Shown here piece by piece: positions 1-8,077 of a stretch of 37,532 bases of DNA. The position numbers were made by a program, and so were the translations under genes. The number at the start of each line of letters is the position of its first letter. Position 1 is the first letter of the stretch. The notes under the pieces are model-generated. The model had not been told where the DNA came from. It did not search any database and saw only the letters and a program-made list of their open reading frames with translations. Source of the DNA: Bacteroidales bacterium (GTDB lineage Bacteria; Bacteroidota; Bacteroidia; Bacteroidales; WCHB1-69); the NCBI GenBank assembly GCA_031253655.1, contig JAIRVY010000093.1, forward strand, positions 1 through 37,532, given 5' to 3'.

Positions 1-236
1 ACTTCGCACACCCTTATAAATCATATCAAAGAGGATGTAATGAAAACGCAAACAGGCTTATAAGACAATATTTTCCAAAAGGTACTGATTTTTCTACAAT
101 AGATGAAAATGAAGTATTACATGTTCAAAATCAACTAAATAACAGACCAAGAAAAAAATTAGGATTTATGACTCCAATTGAATATTTTTTCTTATTTCGC
201 CGAAACAAAAAAGTTGCATTTGTGACTTGAATGTAC
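1..236 (+). mobile_element. IS30-family insertion sequence, right end
   Basis: Only the 3' part of the element lies in the window: the transposase tail to 230 and a few terminal bases. The right boundary is inferred from where similarity to the paralogue tail at 867 starts (about 237). The exact terminal inverted repeat and target duplication cannot be set without the left end. Confidence 0.65.
3..230 (+). CDS. IS30-family transposase, C-terminal fragment (cut by window edge)
   Basis: The frame is open from base 3 to the stop at 228-230 and gives 75 residues. It carries the end of the DDE domain typical of IS30-family transposases: 'FAHPYKSYQRGCNENANRL' with the catalytic Glu in the GCNEN context, then 'IRQYFPKGTDF' and 'QLNNRPRKKLGFMTPIEYF'. 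The N-terminal HTH and the first two catalytic Asp residues lie outside the window. The protein would cut and join the element's ends. It ends directly at the IS boundary, and the host sequence that follows is the tail of a duplicated gene. Function is secure at family level; whether the full element is intact cannot be seen. Confidence 0.85.
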   Translation, partial: FAHPYKSYQRGCNENANRLIRQYFPKGTDFSTIDENEVLHVQNQLNNRPRKKLGFMTPIEYFFLFRRNKKVAFVT

Positions 237-275
237 CAAATAAATGAAGTGATTGAAAAGTACAAGAAATATTAA
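237..275 (+). pseudogene. C-terminal remnant of a paralogue of the gene at 406
   Basis: Twelve codons and a stop read QINEVIEKYKKY. The same string, QIINEVIEKHKKF, is found at 867-908 just past the stop of the gene at 406. The two DNA stretches are nearly identical over about 40 bp. This suggests that a tandem copy of that gene once lay upstream and was split by the IS30 insertion, leaving only its last codons here. Seen directly: the repeat. Inferred: the duplication and disruption. Confidence 0.55.
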
Positions 276-405
276 ATGAAATATAGTATATTACGAAAAA
301 TCTGTTATATTATGGTTTTCTTTAAGTATTAAAATATATACAGACTTTTCATGAATATACTAAAACGTCAATATACAAACCATACCAAAATAGAAAGGCG
401 AAATT

Positions 406-873
406 ATGATGAGTAGAGAAGAAATGATACAAGATATGTCGCGATATTTCGATAAAAAGGCGGAAGTTGGTATATTTTGGTATCATCCATTATTAGAGGA
501 TCTTTTTGAGATTCACTCAATGCCAGCCACATCGCTAAAAAAAGAAGAATTAACATACCCAAAACTTCATAAAACCATTTGGCAAGAATTGCATTATAGT
601 ACAATTAATAAAAAGAAAAAAGGATTGCCATACGATCCAATTTATCTTTCAGATTACACACAGATACCAAGAGGCAGAATTTATTTTATAGAAGGCGAGT
701 TTTATGTAAAGGTAGGAAGTTGGATAACTGATAAAATAAAGAAGATGATTATCAATAAATTTAATCTTAAAAAGTGTACAGTCGTTTTTGAAATAGATAT
801 TCATTGGGAATTAGGTCATGGTTGGTCAACCGAAAAAGATTTATTGAATTTCGATTTGAAGAAGTTCAAATAA
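406..873 (+). CDS. hypothetical protein of about 155 aa, frameshifted near its C-terminus
   Basis: The start is the first of two adjacent ATG codons, preceded by GAAAGG at 392-397. The 155-residue product is soluble, lysine-rich and rich in aromatic residues ('EVGIFWYHPLLEDLFEIHS', 'YTQIPRGRIYFIEGEFYVK', 'DIHWELGHGWSTEKD'). I recognise no catalytic motif and give no function. The reading frame ends at 873, but a -1 shift at the T run 855-857 would continue as FEEVQIINEVIEKHKKF to a stop at 908. That tail is also found in the remnant at 237-275, so the ancestral protein most likely had it. This copy therefore appears to have lost one T. It is flanked by an IS30 element, which fits a locus under rearrangement. 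Confidence 0.6.
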   Translation: MMSREEMIQDMSRYFDKKAEVGIFWYHPLLEDLFEIHSMPATSLKKEELTYPKLHKTIWQELHYSTINKKKKGLPYDPIYLSDYTQIPRGRIYFIEGEFYVKVGSWITDKIKKMIINKFNLKKCTVVFEIDIHWELGHGWSTEKDLLNFDLKKFK

Positions 874-920
874 TTAATGAAGTAATTGAAAAGCACAAGA
901 AATTTTAATTTTTAAAACAT

Positions 921-954
921 CCTATATTAACAAAAGATATGGGTTAATATTAGG
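921..954 (-). terminator. hairpin downstream of the leftward Fe-S operon
   Basis: CCTATATTAAC at 921-931 pairs with GTTAATATTAGG at 943-954, an 11-bp stem with one bulged base and an 11-nt loop. Read leftward, it follows the stop of the gene ending at 974 and is followed by a short T run (complement of AAAA at 914-917). The stem is A/T-rich, so termination strength is doubtful. Confidence 0.4.
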
Positions 955-973
955 TAACAAATAATTAAGCGGA

Positions 974-2764
974 TTATATACTTTCGCTCACAATTTCCGC
1001 TATATCTTTTACCGGAAAACCTGATCCGCGCATAAATCCTTTTTTGCACATTGGGCATGCAGTAGCGATGAGGTCGGGATTACTTTTCAACAGATTTTGT
1101 AGCGCAGCATCTCTAATTTTCCTTTGTTCTTCGCAACTAAGAGTTGTGTTTCCCAGATTAAAGCCACAGCAAAAACTCTTTTCTTTTTCGTTACTTGAAG
1201 ATAAAATATCTGCAACATTCTTCAATACTTTGCGGGGTGCACTGTAAACGCCGCACCCTCTGCCTAACTCGCAGGGGTCGTGATAAGCAATTTTAAGATT
1301 TTGTTTTTTTAATGTAAGCATCTTATTGTTAATCAACCTCTCAATATACTCAGTATGATGCATTACCGGAATATTGAGTTTATACTCTTTTTTGAATGAT
1401 TGATAACAAATTGGACATGAAGTAATTAATAGAATAGCATTCGACTCACGAATATAGGCTGTGTTTTTCCTACGCAATTCTTTGGCTTGCTGTTCAAATC
1501 CCTGCTGTATCAGCGGGCGTCCACAGCAGATAGTTTTCTCTGCATCAATATGCCAATATTTCTGACCTACAGCCTCAAAGATATTTTTCATAGCATTGAT
1601 AATGCCCTGTGTTAAATGAGACATACAACCGGAATAGTAAGCAACCCTTCCAATGGCATTAAACGGTTGAATAACATCAAGATACTTGTAATTATTAGAA
1701 GTATCTATATCTTTTTTATAGCGGTGAATTCTTCTGATTCTTGTTAATTCCAATCCCACAGGACAGTCAACAACGCATCTGTCGCACATCAAACAATTGT
1801 TGGCAACCTCTTCTCTGAGTCGCTTGTAGCGGAGTTCTCGAAGCAGGTAAACCGATTGTACGTCAGATATTTGTAATTCTTTATTAAGTGGACAGTTATC
1901 GATGCAAATACCACAGCGGGAGCATGCACTGAGTTCAAATTTGGTAAAGCCGGTGGAAATAATGTCTTCTCTCAATCCTAATTTTCTGAAATAGATTAAA
2001 AGAGGTTCGGTAAGAATGTGCATATATCTCGAAAAAGGTAACGAAACGAAGAAGATTCCAAGTGCTAAAGAATAGAAGAGCCACCAAGTAGTTTCTAAAT
2101 ACCAAAAAGCATCGTTGCTTACAGAGGGAAAGGTGTAATTTATTAATTTTCCAAGATTTTCTGTAAGAAAACCTCCATTATGGTATCTATTTGCCGTAAC
2201 ACTTTCTGCCAAAAGTCGTAAAGGGAAAATGAGCCAAAGCGAAATCATTACAAATTTATCGAACAGCACATGTTTGGTATTTTTTGTTAAGCCCACAATT
2301 CTTGAATAAAGCCGTTTCAACATCGCTAATAATAATCCCGACAACACAAAACAGAGTAGCAAGTCCATCATGTTGTTGAAAAAGACTTCGCCGTTAAAAT
2401 GGGGGAGTTCTTTGCCGAAATATCTGAAAAAGATGGGCACCCACAAGGGGTGGCTTCCTTTTATTGCCACACTCGCTTCAATTGCACCCACAACAATAAG
2501 TAAAAACCAGCCTAGCGCAATACTTGTGTGCATATAGCCTAACGCTAATCTTTGTTTAAAAACTTTTCTATGAATAAGAACTTCCAGTATCATCTCCCAG
2601 ATAGCCGGAATGAATTTCCACGAAAAGATATTTCTAAAGAGAATGGCTCGTTGTAACCTATCGAATTGGCGAATCCATTTTGTCCATTTTATTAAACACA
2701 TTCCAAACAAAAGGAGAACGCCTGCACAAAACGGAATAACGAAAGGGTTGAAATAGGGATACAT
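974..2764 (-). CDS. membrane-anchored heterodisulfide-reductase-like Fe-S oxidoreductase
   Basis: A 596-aa protein. The N-terminal 250 residues hold about five membrane segments (near 7-27, 78-98, 132-150, 168-186, 226-245), arranged like a NarI-type quinone-facing anchor. Two [4Fe-4S] motifs follow: C281/C284/C287/C291 and C324/C327/C330/C334. The C-terminal half has two CCG (cysteine-rich) domains: C380 with CCG at 413-415 and C450/C453, then C498 with CCG at 532-534 and C570/C573. This layout is that of HdrD/GlpC/DsrK-like electron carriers joined to a membrane domain, linking a soluble donor to the quinone pool. It lies 4 bp after the HdrC-like gene and is probably co-translated with it. 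The redox partner cannot be told; an electron-transfer-flavoprotein or lactate/acyl-CoA donor is possible. Confidence 0.75.
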   Translation of the reverse strand: MYPYFNPFVIPFCAGVLLLFGMCLIKWTKWIRQFDRLQRAILFRNIFSWKFIPAIWEMILEVLIHRKVFKQRLALGYMHTSIALGWFLLIVVGAIEASVAIKGSHPLWVPIFFRYFGKELPHFNGEVFFNNMMDLLLCFVLSGLLLAMLKRLYSRIVGLTKNTKHVLFDKFVMISLWLIFPLRLLAESVTANRYHNGGFLTENLGKLINYTFPSVSNDAFWYLETTWWLFYSLALGIFFVSLPFSRYMHILTEPLLIYFRKLGLREDIISTGFTKFELSACSRCGICIDNCPLNKELQISDVQSVYLLRELRYKRLREEVANNCLMCDRCVVDCPVGLELTRIRRIHRYKKDIDTSNNYKYLDVIQPFNAIGRVAYYSGCMSHLTQGIINAMKNIFEAVGQKYWHIDAEKTICCGRPLIQQGFEQQAKELRRKNTAYIRESNAILLITSCPICYQSFKKEYKLNIPVMHHTEYIERLINNKMLTLKKQNLKIAYHDPCELGRGCGVYSAPRKVLKNVADILSSSNEKEKSFCCGFNLGNTTLSCEEQRKIRDAALQNLLKSNPDLIATACPMCKKGFMRGSGFPVKDIAEIVSESI

Positions 2765-2768
2765 TTAT

Positions 2769-3101
2769 TTATAAGTCGTTTTCTTTTATTATTTTACGAA
2801 GATTAATTATTAAGGCTCTCAGATTTACACCTCGGGGACAAACCAATGTACATTTTCCGCAAAGCATACAAGATTTCAGTAACTCTTCAATGTTGTTATA
2901 GATTCCTGCACGAAATGCAGTATGAATTTTACGGATATTGAAATCTGTGAATTGGGCAGCAGAGCAGGTTGCCGTACAAGAACCGCAACGAATGCATCGT
3001 CGAAACGAACCTACAACATCTTCCAACTGCTTTAGGTGAACTTGCTCAAAGTCTAAACTTAACGTACGCCCTTGATTGATTTGAAAACCAAAATCTACCA
3101 T
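2769..3101 (-). CDS. HdrC-like 4Fe-4S ferredoxin subunit
   Basis: A small 110-aa protein with two [4Fe-4S] motifs, 'CIRCGSCTATCSAAQF' and 'CMLCGKCTLVCPRGVNL', separated by a helix. This is the plan of HdrC and GlpC-type relay subunits. It lacks membrane segments. It sits immediately before the 596-aa membrane Fe-S protein and 4 bp after the glycosyltransferase-like gene, so the two iron-sulfur genes likely make one complex in which this subunit passes electrons to the CCG domains. It starts at the ATG at 3099-3101. Family call is firm; the pathway is not. Confidence 0.75.
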   Translation of the reverse strand: MVDFGFQINQGRTLSLDFEQVHLKQLEDVVGSFRRCIRCGSCTATCSAAQFTDFNIRKIHTAFRAGIYNNIEELLKSCMLCGKCTLVCPRGVNLRALIINLRKIIKENDL

Positions 3102-3105
3102 TATT

Positions 3106-4005
3106 TTACAATTTTTTCTCTAACCCTAAAATTAATTCGTTAAACCAGTCTGCGAAGATTCTTGATAATCTTCTTCTATACACCTTTCGGAAGGTATAAG
3201 CATCTGCTTTATAGTTTCTTTCAATTACTTCCGGGTGTTGAAGGGGTAAGATGGGGGCAGATTTCTTCATTAATTTTCTGATACGGCGTTTTCTCTTTTT
3301 GAATCCCACGTTGGTCACCAAGTTCACATTAGGAGAGATACACAATCCGTTGTTACGCCAAATATGATAATTGTATTGATATTCCCAATAATCTAAATTA
3401 TGTTTTCGTAACACATTATAAATTCTGTGGCAAAATATTTTCTCAATAGGATTTTGAACAAATTTATCAATGACTTTGAAAGTATTTTCGGGGTCTCCTT
3501 TAATTTCCAGACTAAAATTCCGCCAGGCTCTTTTCCAGGTGGCAAACCCCCAGATAAAAGAATAGGAAGTAAAATGGTATGAATTTTTTTGATATTTTCT
3601 TTTTCTTTCCAAATAATTTGCGCCGATGTGCATAATTTTAGGGACATCACGATATTTGTGCAACAGTTCTTCACAGTAGTGAAAAAAATCTAAGTTTGGC
3701 AGTGTATCATCAAACAACACTATCCCTTCCTCCTCCTGTTCAAATAGCCAGGAGATGGCTCGGTACACATTTTTAGATTTTCCGATATGTTCATCGTGAA
3801 ACAGGTATTTGGTTTCACATTTCCACTCCGGCATAATTACAGAACGTGTTTTCAAACAGTTTTGATAATCGGTCGGGGAGGCTCCTTTAGCGCCGTCAGC
3901 GGCTACATAAAGTTTTTCCGGCTTTAGTTTTCGTATGATTTGAAACAAGTTATGCGTTTCTTCCACACGATTATACAAAATTAAGAGAATAGGTGTTTTA
4001 AACAT
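3106..4005 (-). CDS. glycosyltransferase-like protein (nucleotide-diphospho-sugar transferase fold)
   Basis: The 299-aa product starts like a GT-A fold enzyme: 'PILLILYNRVEETHNLFQII' gives the first beta strand and the nucleotide-binding loop, followed by 'KLYVAADGAKG'. A DD pair at residues 99-100 (FDDTLPNLDFFHYC) sits where the family has its metal-binding DxD/EDD motif; the usual acidic first residue is Phe here. 'SYSFIWGFATWKRAW' is typical of HlpA-like sugar transferases found in surface-glycan clusters. No membrane segment is seen. It lies about 50 bp after rodA on the same strand, so it may be read from the cell-shape operon. Donor and acceptor are unknown. Confidence 0.65.
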   Translation of the reverse strand: MFKTPILLILYNRVEETHNLFQIIRKLKPEKLYVAADGAKGASPTDYQNCLKTRSVIMPEWKCETKYLFHDEHIGKSKNVYRAISWLFEQEEEGIVLFDDTLPNLDFFHYCEELLHKYRDVPKIMHIGANYLERKRKYQKNSYHFTSYSFIWGFATWKRAWRNFSLEIKGDPENTFKVIDKFVQNPIEKIFCHRIYNVLRKHNLDYWEYQYNYHIWRNNGLCISPNVNLVTNVGFKKRKRRIRKLMKKSAPILPLQHPEVIERNYKADAYTFRKVYRRRLSRIFADWFNELILGLEKKL

Positions 4006-4054
4006 ATATTTTCGATTTGAACCGCGAAAATATAAAAAAAACAGTAACCGTTCT

Positions 4055-5305
4055 TTATCTATAATCCATCTTTATAAAAACAAAAAGCATAATAGTAAAT
4101 GCCCAAAGTGATGAACCGCCATAACTTATGAACGGTAGCGGAATACCAATAATGGGCAACAAACCGATAGTCATTCCGATATTAATGAAAAAATGAAAGA
4201 AAATGATACCTGCGATGCCATAGCCGTAGTATTTCACAAACGGGTCGCGCTGTCTTTCCGATAATCTTAAAATTCTCAGTACAAGCCCTATAAACAGTAA
4301 GCAGATTGTTAAACTTCCTAGAAATCCCCACTCTTCGCCGATGCCACAGAAAATAAAATCGGTATGCTGCTCCGGAACGAAATTAAGTTTGGTTTGTGTT
4401 CCTTGCATGTATCCCTTTCCAAACAATCCGCCGGAACCGATAGCAATTTTAGATTGATTCAGGTTATAATCAGCGCCTTGCGGGTCATCAACTTTTCCCA
4501 GCAATGTATCTATACGCATCTTTTGGTGTTGTTGTAACATATTGCTGTAACCCATATAGGAAACGGCAATGAAAACTACGGTAACCGCGTAAACAATTGC
4601 ATTTCTAATTACTTTTTTTCTGTTGTTTCTGTGCAAAATCCAAAATAGAACAAAAATTGCTGTTACCAAAGCAAGGGCATAAATTTCATTAAAAAATAAA
4701 GTAAATAAGAAAAGTCCCGCAGCAATTCCTCCCACTACTAAAATCCATCCTGTTAAACCTATTCTGTAAAAAAGTAAAATAAATGAAAAGAAAACTAACG
4801 CTGACCCTGTATCTCTTTGGAGAATAATAATAAAAACCGGGGTTAAAATAATACCGAAAGCAGTTATCCACCTATTTTTTTTTTCCTGTATTGTTTTTCC
4901 TTCGCTGAAAAATTTTGCTAATGCCAATGCAGTTCCAATCTTACAAAACTCGGTAGGTTGAATACTGAAACTTCCAATTTTTATCCAGGCCTGTGCCCCA
5001 GAAATTTCTGTGCCAATAAAAAAAACTGCTATCATTAACAAAAGGCAACAAAGATAGCTGGGATAAGACAAAAAAGAGTAGTACTGTCCCTTCAGTAAAA
5101 GAATGAAAATGGCAATAAGAATTGAAGTGCCAATGAAAACCATTTGTCTGGTGTAGGCATTGTTCATACTAAAAAAATCTGCTGCTGCCGGATTGTATGA
5201 AGTGGAGAATATCGTCAACCAGCCTATAAAGACAATGGCGATATAGTACAATATTAATTGTATATCGAATTCATTTGACCCACCTAATGAAACTTTCTTT
5301 ATCAT
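4055..5305 (-). CDS. rodA: peptidoglycan glycosyltransferase RodA
   Basis: A 416-aa SEDS-family membrane protein with about ten hydrophobic segments. Two family hallmarks are present: 'FVPEQHTDFIFCGIGEEWG' in the large extracytoplasmic loop and 'GIPLPFISYGGSS' near the C-terminus. Known role: lipid II polymerisation during cell elongation, together with a class B PBP. It lies 3 bp after the PBP2 gene on the same strand, the standard pair. Length is close to the usual for Bacteroidetes RodA. FtsW is the alternative, but the PBP2 neighbour argues for RodA. Confidence 0.92.
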   Translation of the reverse strand: MIKKVSLGGSNEFDIQLILYYIAIVFIGWLTIFSTSYNPAAADFFSMNNAYTRQMVFIGTSILIAIFILLLKGQYYSFLSYPSYLCCLLLMIAVFFIGTEISGAQAWIKIGSFSIQPTEFCKIGTALALAKFFSEGKTIQEKKNRWITAFGIILTPVFIIILQRDTGSALVFFSFILLFYRIGLTGWILVVGGIAAGLFLFTLFFNEIYALALVTAIFVLFWILHRNNRKKVIRNAIVYAVTVVFIAVSYMGYSNMLQQHQKMRIDTLLGKVDDPQGADYNLNQSKIAIGSGGLFGKGYMQGTQTKLNFVPEQHTDFIFCGIGEEWGFLGSLTICLLFIGLVLRILRLSERQRDPFVKYYGYGIAGIIFFHFFINIGMTIGLLPIIGIPLPFISYGGSSLWAFTIMLFVFIKMDYR

Positions 5306-5308
5306 ATA

Positions 5309-7108
5309 TTATAAGAATTTCATTTCCAAAATTCTTTTTTCCAAGTCCAATCTTTTCACTTCTCCATTGAGGTAAAACTCGGTAATTAAACTCGCGATAG
5401 GCGCGGCAACCGTAGCACCGAAACCGCCGTTTTCTACTAAGCAAAAAACAACAATTTTTGGTTCCTCTTTGGGTGCTGCACACACGAAAACAGAGTGGTC
5501 TTTTCCGTGAGGATTTTGCGCAGTACCCGTTTTCCCCAACATTTTTATCCCGGGAATTTGAACGCTTCTTCCTGTTCCTGCCAACATTACCTGCTCCATT
5601 CCTTCAATAATAGCATCGAAATGTCTTTTATCAAAACCGCAATCAATTTTTTCAGTAAACCGGTCGTTAATCACGTCTTTTGAGCCTATTGCTTTAATAA
5701 CGTGCGGTTTATAATAAAAGCCTCGGTTGGCAATAATGGCTATAAAGTTTGCCATTTGCAGCGGAGTAACGGCGGCTTCCCCCTGCCCGATACCCATAGA
5801 TATAACAGAGTTCGGATTCCATGATTTCCTATGCAATTTATCGAAATATGCTACCGAGGGAATTATCCCTTTTAGTTCGTAGGGCAGATCTGAATCAAAT
5901 TTTATTCCAAAACCCAGTGCGTTGATATGGTCTTTCCACGCTTGATAAGCCTCTTGGATGGTTTTGTATTTTTTTCTATTATTCAATGTATTGAAAAACG
6001 TTCTGCAAAAATAAGCATTACAGGAGGTTTGTATGGCGTAAATTAAGTCGGGACTTCCTAGGTGGGGGTGGCATTTTACCGTATGAGACCCCATATTATA
6101 TCCGCCACCGCAAGAATACACAGTTTTGGTAGTAATGACTTCTTCCTGCAAGGCAATTAAGCCGTTAGCCAACTTGAAGGTAGAACCAGGGGGATAACTT
6201 GCCTGCAACGCACGATTGAAAAGCGGTACTCTTACGGAATCTAAAAGCAAGGCAGCATAATTCTTACTTCGGGCGCTACCCACCAGCAAGTTTGGGTCAT
6301 AGGAAGGCGTAGAGACAATGCACAATATTTCACCCGTTGTCGGTTCAATTGCCACAATACTTCCCCGCTTATTTTCCATTAGTTTTTCGCCGTATTCCTG
6401 CAGTCGCATATCTAATGTGCTCCACAACGACAAACCCTGAATAGCAATTTGATCTTCCTCGCCATCTTTATAGCTCCCCATTTCGCGATTGTGCACATCA
6501 ACCAATACTACCCGTTTCCCTTTCGTGCCGCGCAATTCCTGTTCGTACGCTTTTTCAATTCCGCTGATTCCAATATAGTCTCCTAATTGGTAATAATCAT
6601 CCGCTTCCAACACTTTTTGGTCCACCTCCCCAACATATCCTAAAATGTGAGCGGAAATAGGTTTAGGATAATGACGTAAGGTTCTGTTTTGAACAAAGAA
6701 ACCAGGAAACTGAAACATTTTCTCCTGTAAATATCCGTAATTGGATTTTGAAATTTGCTGTGCAACCATGGAGGGTTTCATTCGGGAATAGTTTTGCGCT
6801 TTTTCAATACGTTTCTTCAAATCCTCCTTGCTGATATTCAAAATGTAACAAAGCTCTGTTGTGTCAAATCCTCTTGTTTCGTTGGGTACAATCATCAAAT
6901 CGTATGCCGCGTCATTATACACCATCAAAGAATCGTTTCTATCGTAGATTAACCCTCTGGCGGGGTGTTCGGTAATTCGGCGCACGGCGTTTTCAATTGC
7001 TTTGTCCTTATATTTTTTGACTATTACCTGCAATTGAAACAAACGCAGCAAAAACACAAGGGTTATGCCAATGAGAAGAAAAATAATCACGCGATAGTGT
7101 TTGTTCAT
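5309..7108 (-). CDS. mrdA: penicillin-binding protein 2 (elongation-specific transpeptidase)
   Basis: A 599-aa class B PBP. One N-terminal membrane anchor lies at residues 7-27, followed by a PBP dimerisation domain beginning near 'HPARGLIYDRNDSLM'. The transpeptidase domain has the three catalytic motifs: SxxK at 309-312 (PPGSTFKLANG), SxN at 362-364 (TSCNAYFC) and KTG at 526-528 (LGKTGTAQN). It cross-links peptidoglycan made by RodA. The gene follows the polyprenyl synthase gene directly (stop and start abut at 7108/7109) and precedes rodA by 3 bp, so lipid-carrier supply and wall synthesis are in one operon. Confidence 0.93.
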   Translation of the reverse strand: MNKHYRVIIFLLIGITLVFLLRLFQLQVIVKKYKDKAIENAVRRITEHPARGLIYDRNDSLMVYNDAAYDLMIVPNETRGFDTTELCYILNISKEDLKKRIEKAQNYSRMKPSMVAQQISKSNYGYLQEKMFQFPGFFVQNRTLRHYPKPISAHILGYVGEVDQKVLEADDYYQLGDYIGISGIEKAYEQELRGTKGKRVVLVDVHNREMGSYKDGEEDQIAIQGLSLWSTLDMRLQEYGEKLMENKRGSIVAIEPTTGEILCIVSTPSYDPNLLVGSARSKNYAALLLDSVRVPLFNRALQASYPPGSTFKLANGLIALQEEVITTKTVYSCGGGYNMGSHTVKCHPHLGSPDLIYAIQTSCNAYFCRTFFNTLNNRKKYKTIQEAYQAWKDHINALGFGIKFDSDLPYELKGIIPSVAYFDKLHRKSWNPNSVISMGIGQGEAAVTPLQMANFIAIIANRGFYYKPHVIKAIGSKDVINDRFTEKIDCGFDKRHFDAIIEGMEQVMLAGTGRSVQIPGIKMLGKTGTAQNPHGKDHSVFVCAAPKEEPKIVVFCLVENGGFGATVAAPIASLITEFYLNGEVKRLDLEKRILEMKFL

Positions 7109-8065
7109 CTATTTGTTGCGTTTACTGAGTTTGAAAGCCAGATGGATTAAGACCTCTTTTTGGGCAGAGTTTAGAGATAGTAAATTCACATTTTGACACG
7201 CCTTTTGCAAATATTCATCAATTTTATCTTCTGTTTTTTCTTTGCATTGCAAATCGTTGAATATTGCTTTTACGGCATTATACTTTTCGTTTTTGGAATA
7301 ATGGTTTGTGGTAAAATAGTGATGCAGTTGATTTTTTTGAACTTCGCTGGCATTTAGTAAAGCGATGATATAGAGATATGTTTTCTTGTTTTCCTGAATA
7401 TCGCCCCCAACTTCTTTTCCGAATGTTTCAGCATTGGCATAAACATCCAGTACATCATCCATCAGTTGAAAAGCCATTCCCAGATTTATGCCGTACTCGT
7501 AAAGAATATTTTGGTCCCGTTCATTTGCGTTTGCTAAGATGGCTCCTGTTTTTAAACAAGCAGCGAGCATAACTGCTGTTTTCAATCGTATCATATTCAA
7601 ATAATCATCAATTGTAACCTCCTCTTTGGTTTCATAATCCAGGTCGAATTGCTGTCCTTCACATACTTCGATAGTAGTTTGCAGAAAAAGTTTCGACATA
7701 GTGATGAGTATTTCCGGTATGCAGGGAGTTTTCAGCAATTGCTGCATAGCTAAAGAGGCCAATACATCTCCGGAGAGGATGGCAATATTACTGTTCCATT
7801 TTTTGTAGATAGTCTCTTTCCCGCGCCGAATGGAGGCGTTATCCATAAAATCATCGTGTATCAGAGTAAAATTATGTAGCATTTCAAACGCTGTGGCAGG
7901 GTAAAATGCCTCTTCCTTTGTTGCGCCAAAGAGTTCTGCTGCAGTAATTACCAATTGAGGACGCAGGCGTTTGCCCTCTTGCGCCATAATGTAATTTACC
8001 GGAGTGTATAGATTTGTAGGTTCAAGATTTCGGGCGACCTCATTAAAGAAGGTATCTAAATTCAC
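7109..8065 (-). CDS. trans-isoprenyl (polyprenyl) diphosphate synthase
   Basis: A 318-aa all-helical prenyltransferase. The first Asp-rich motif is D71-D72-x-x-D75 (LIHDDFMDN) and the second is D203-D204-x-x-D207 (QLMDDVLDVYA); 'GKRLRPQL' near residue 31 binds the homoallylic substrate. The enzyme condenses isopentenyl diphosphate with an allylic diphosphate, giving quinone side chains or shorter prenyl products; chain length cannot be read with confidence. The start codon is GTG at 8063-8065: no in-frame ATG lies upstream before a stop, and the next Met would remove the conserved N-terminal helix. It lies 12 bp after dnaN and abuts mrdA. Confidence 0.85.
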   Translation of the reverse strand: MNLDTFFNEVARNLEPTNLYTPVNYIMAQEGKRLRPQLVITAAELFGATKEEAFYPATAFEMLHNFTLIHDDFMDNASIRRGKETIYKKWNSNIAILSGDVLASLAMQQLLKTPCIPEILITMSKLFLQTTIEVCEGQQFDLDYETKEEVTIDDYLNMIRLKTAVMLAACLKTGAILANANERDQNILYEYGINLGMAFQLMDDVLDVYANAETFGKEVGGDIQENKKTYLYIIALLNASEVQKNQLHHYFTTNHYSKNEKYNAVKAIFNDLQCKEKTEDKIDEYLQKACQNVNLLSLNSAQKEVLIHLAFKLSKRNK

Positions 8066-8077
8066 AATATACTTTCA

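Noticed and set aside
404-604. 66-aa leftward ORF over the start of the gene at 406
   Set aside because: It is the complement of a well-formed rightward gene, has no ribosome site and no plausible family; a shadow.
851-860. Programmed -1 frameshift signal in the gene at 406
   Set aside because: No X-XXY-YYZ slippery heptamer and no downstream hairpin; simple loss of a T is the better explanation.
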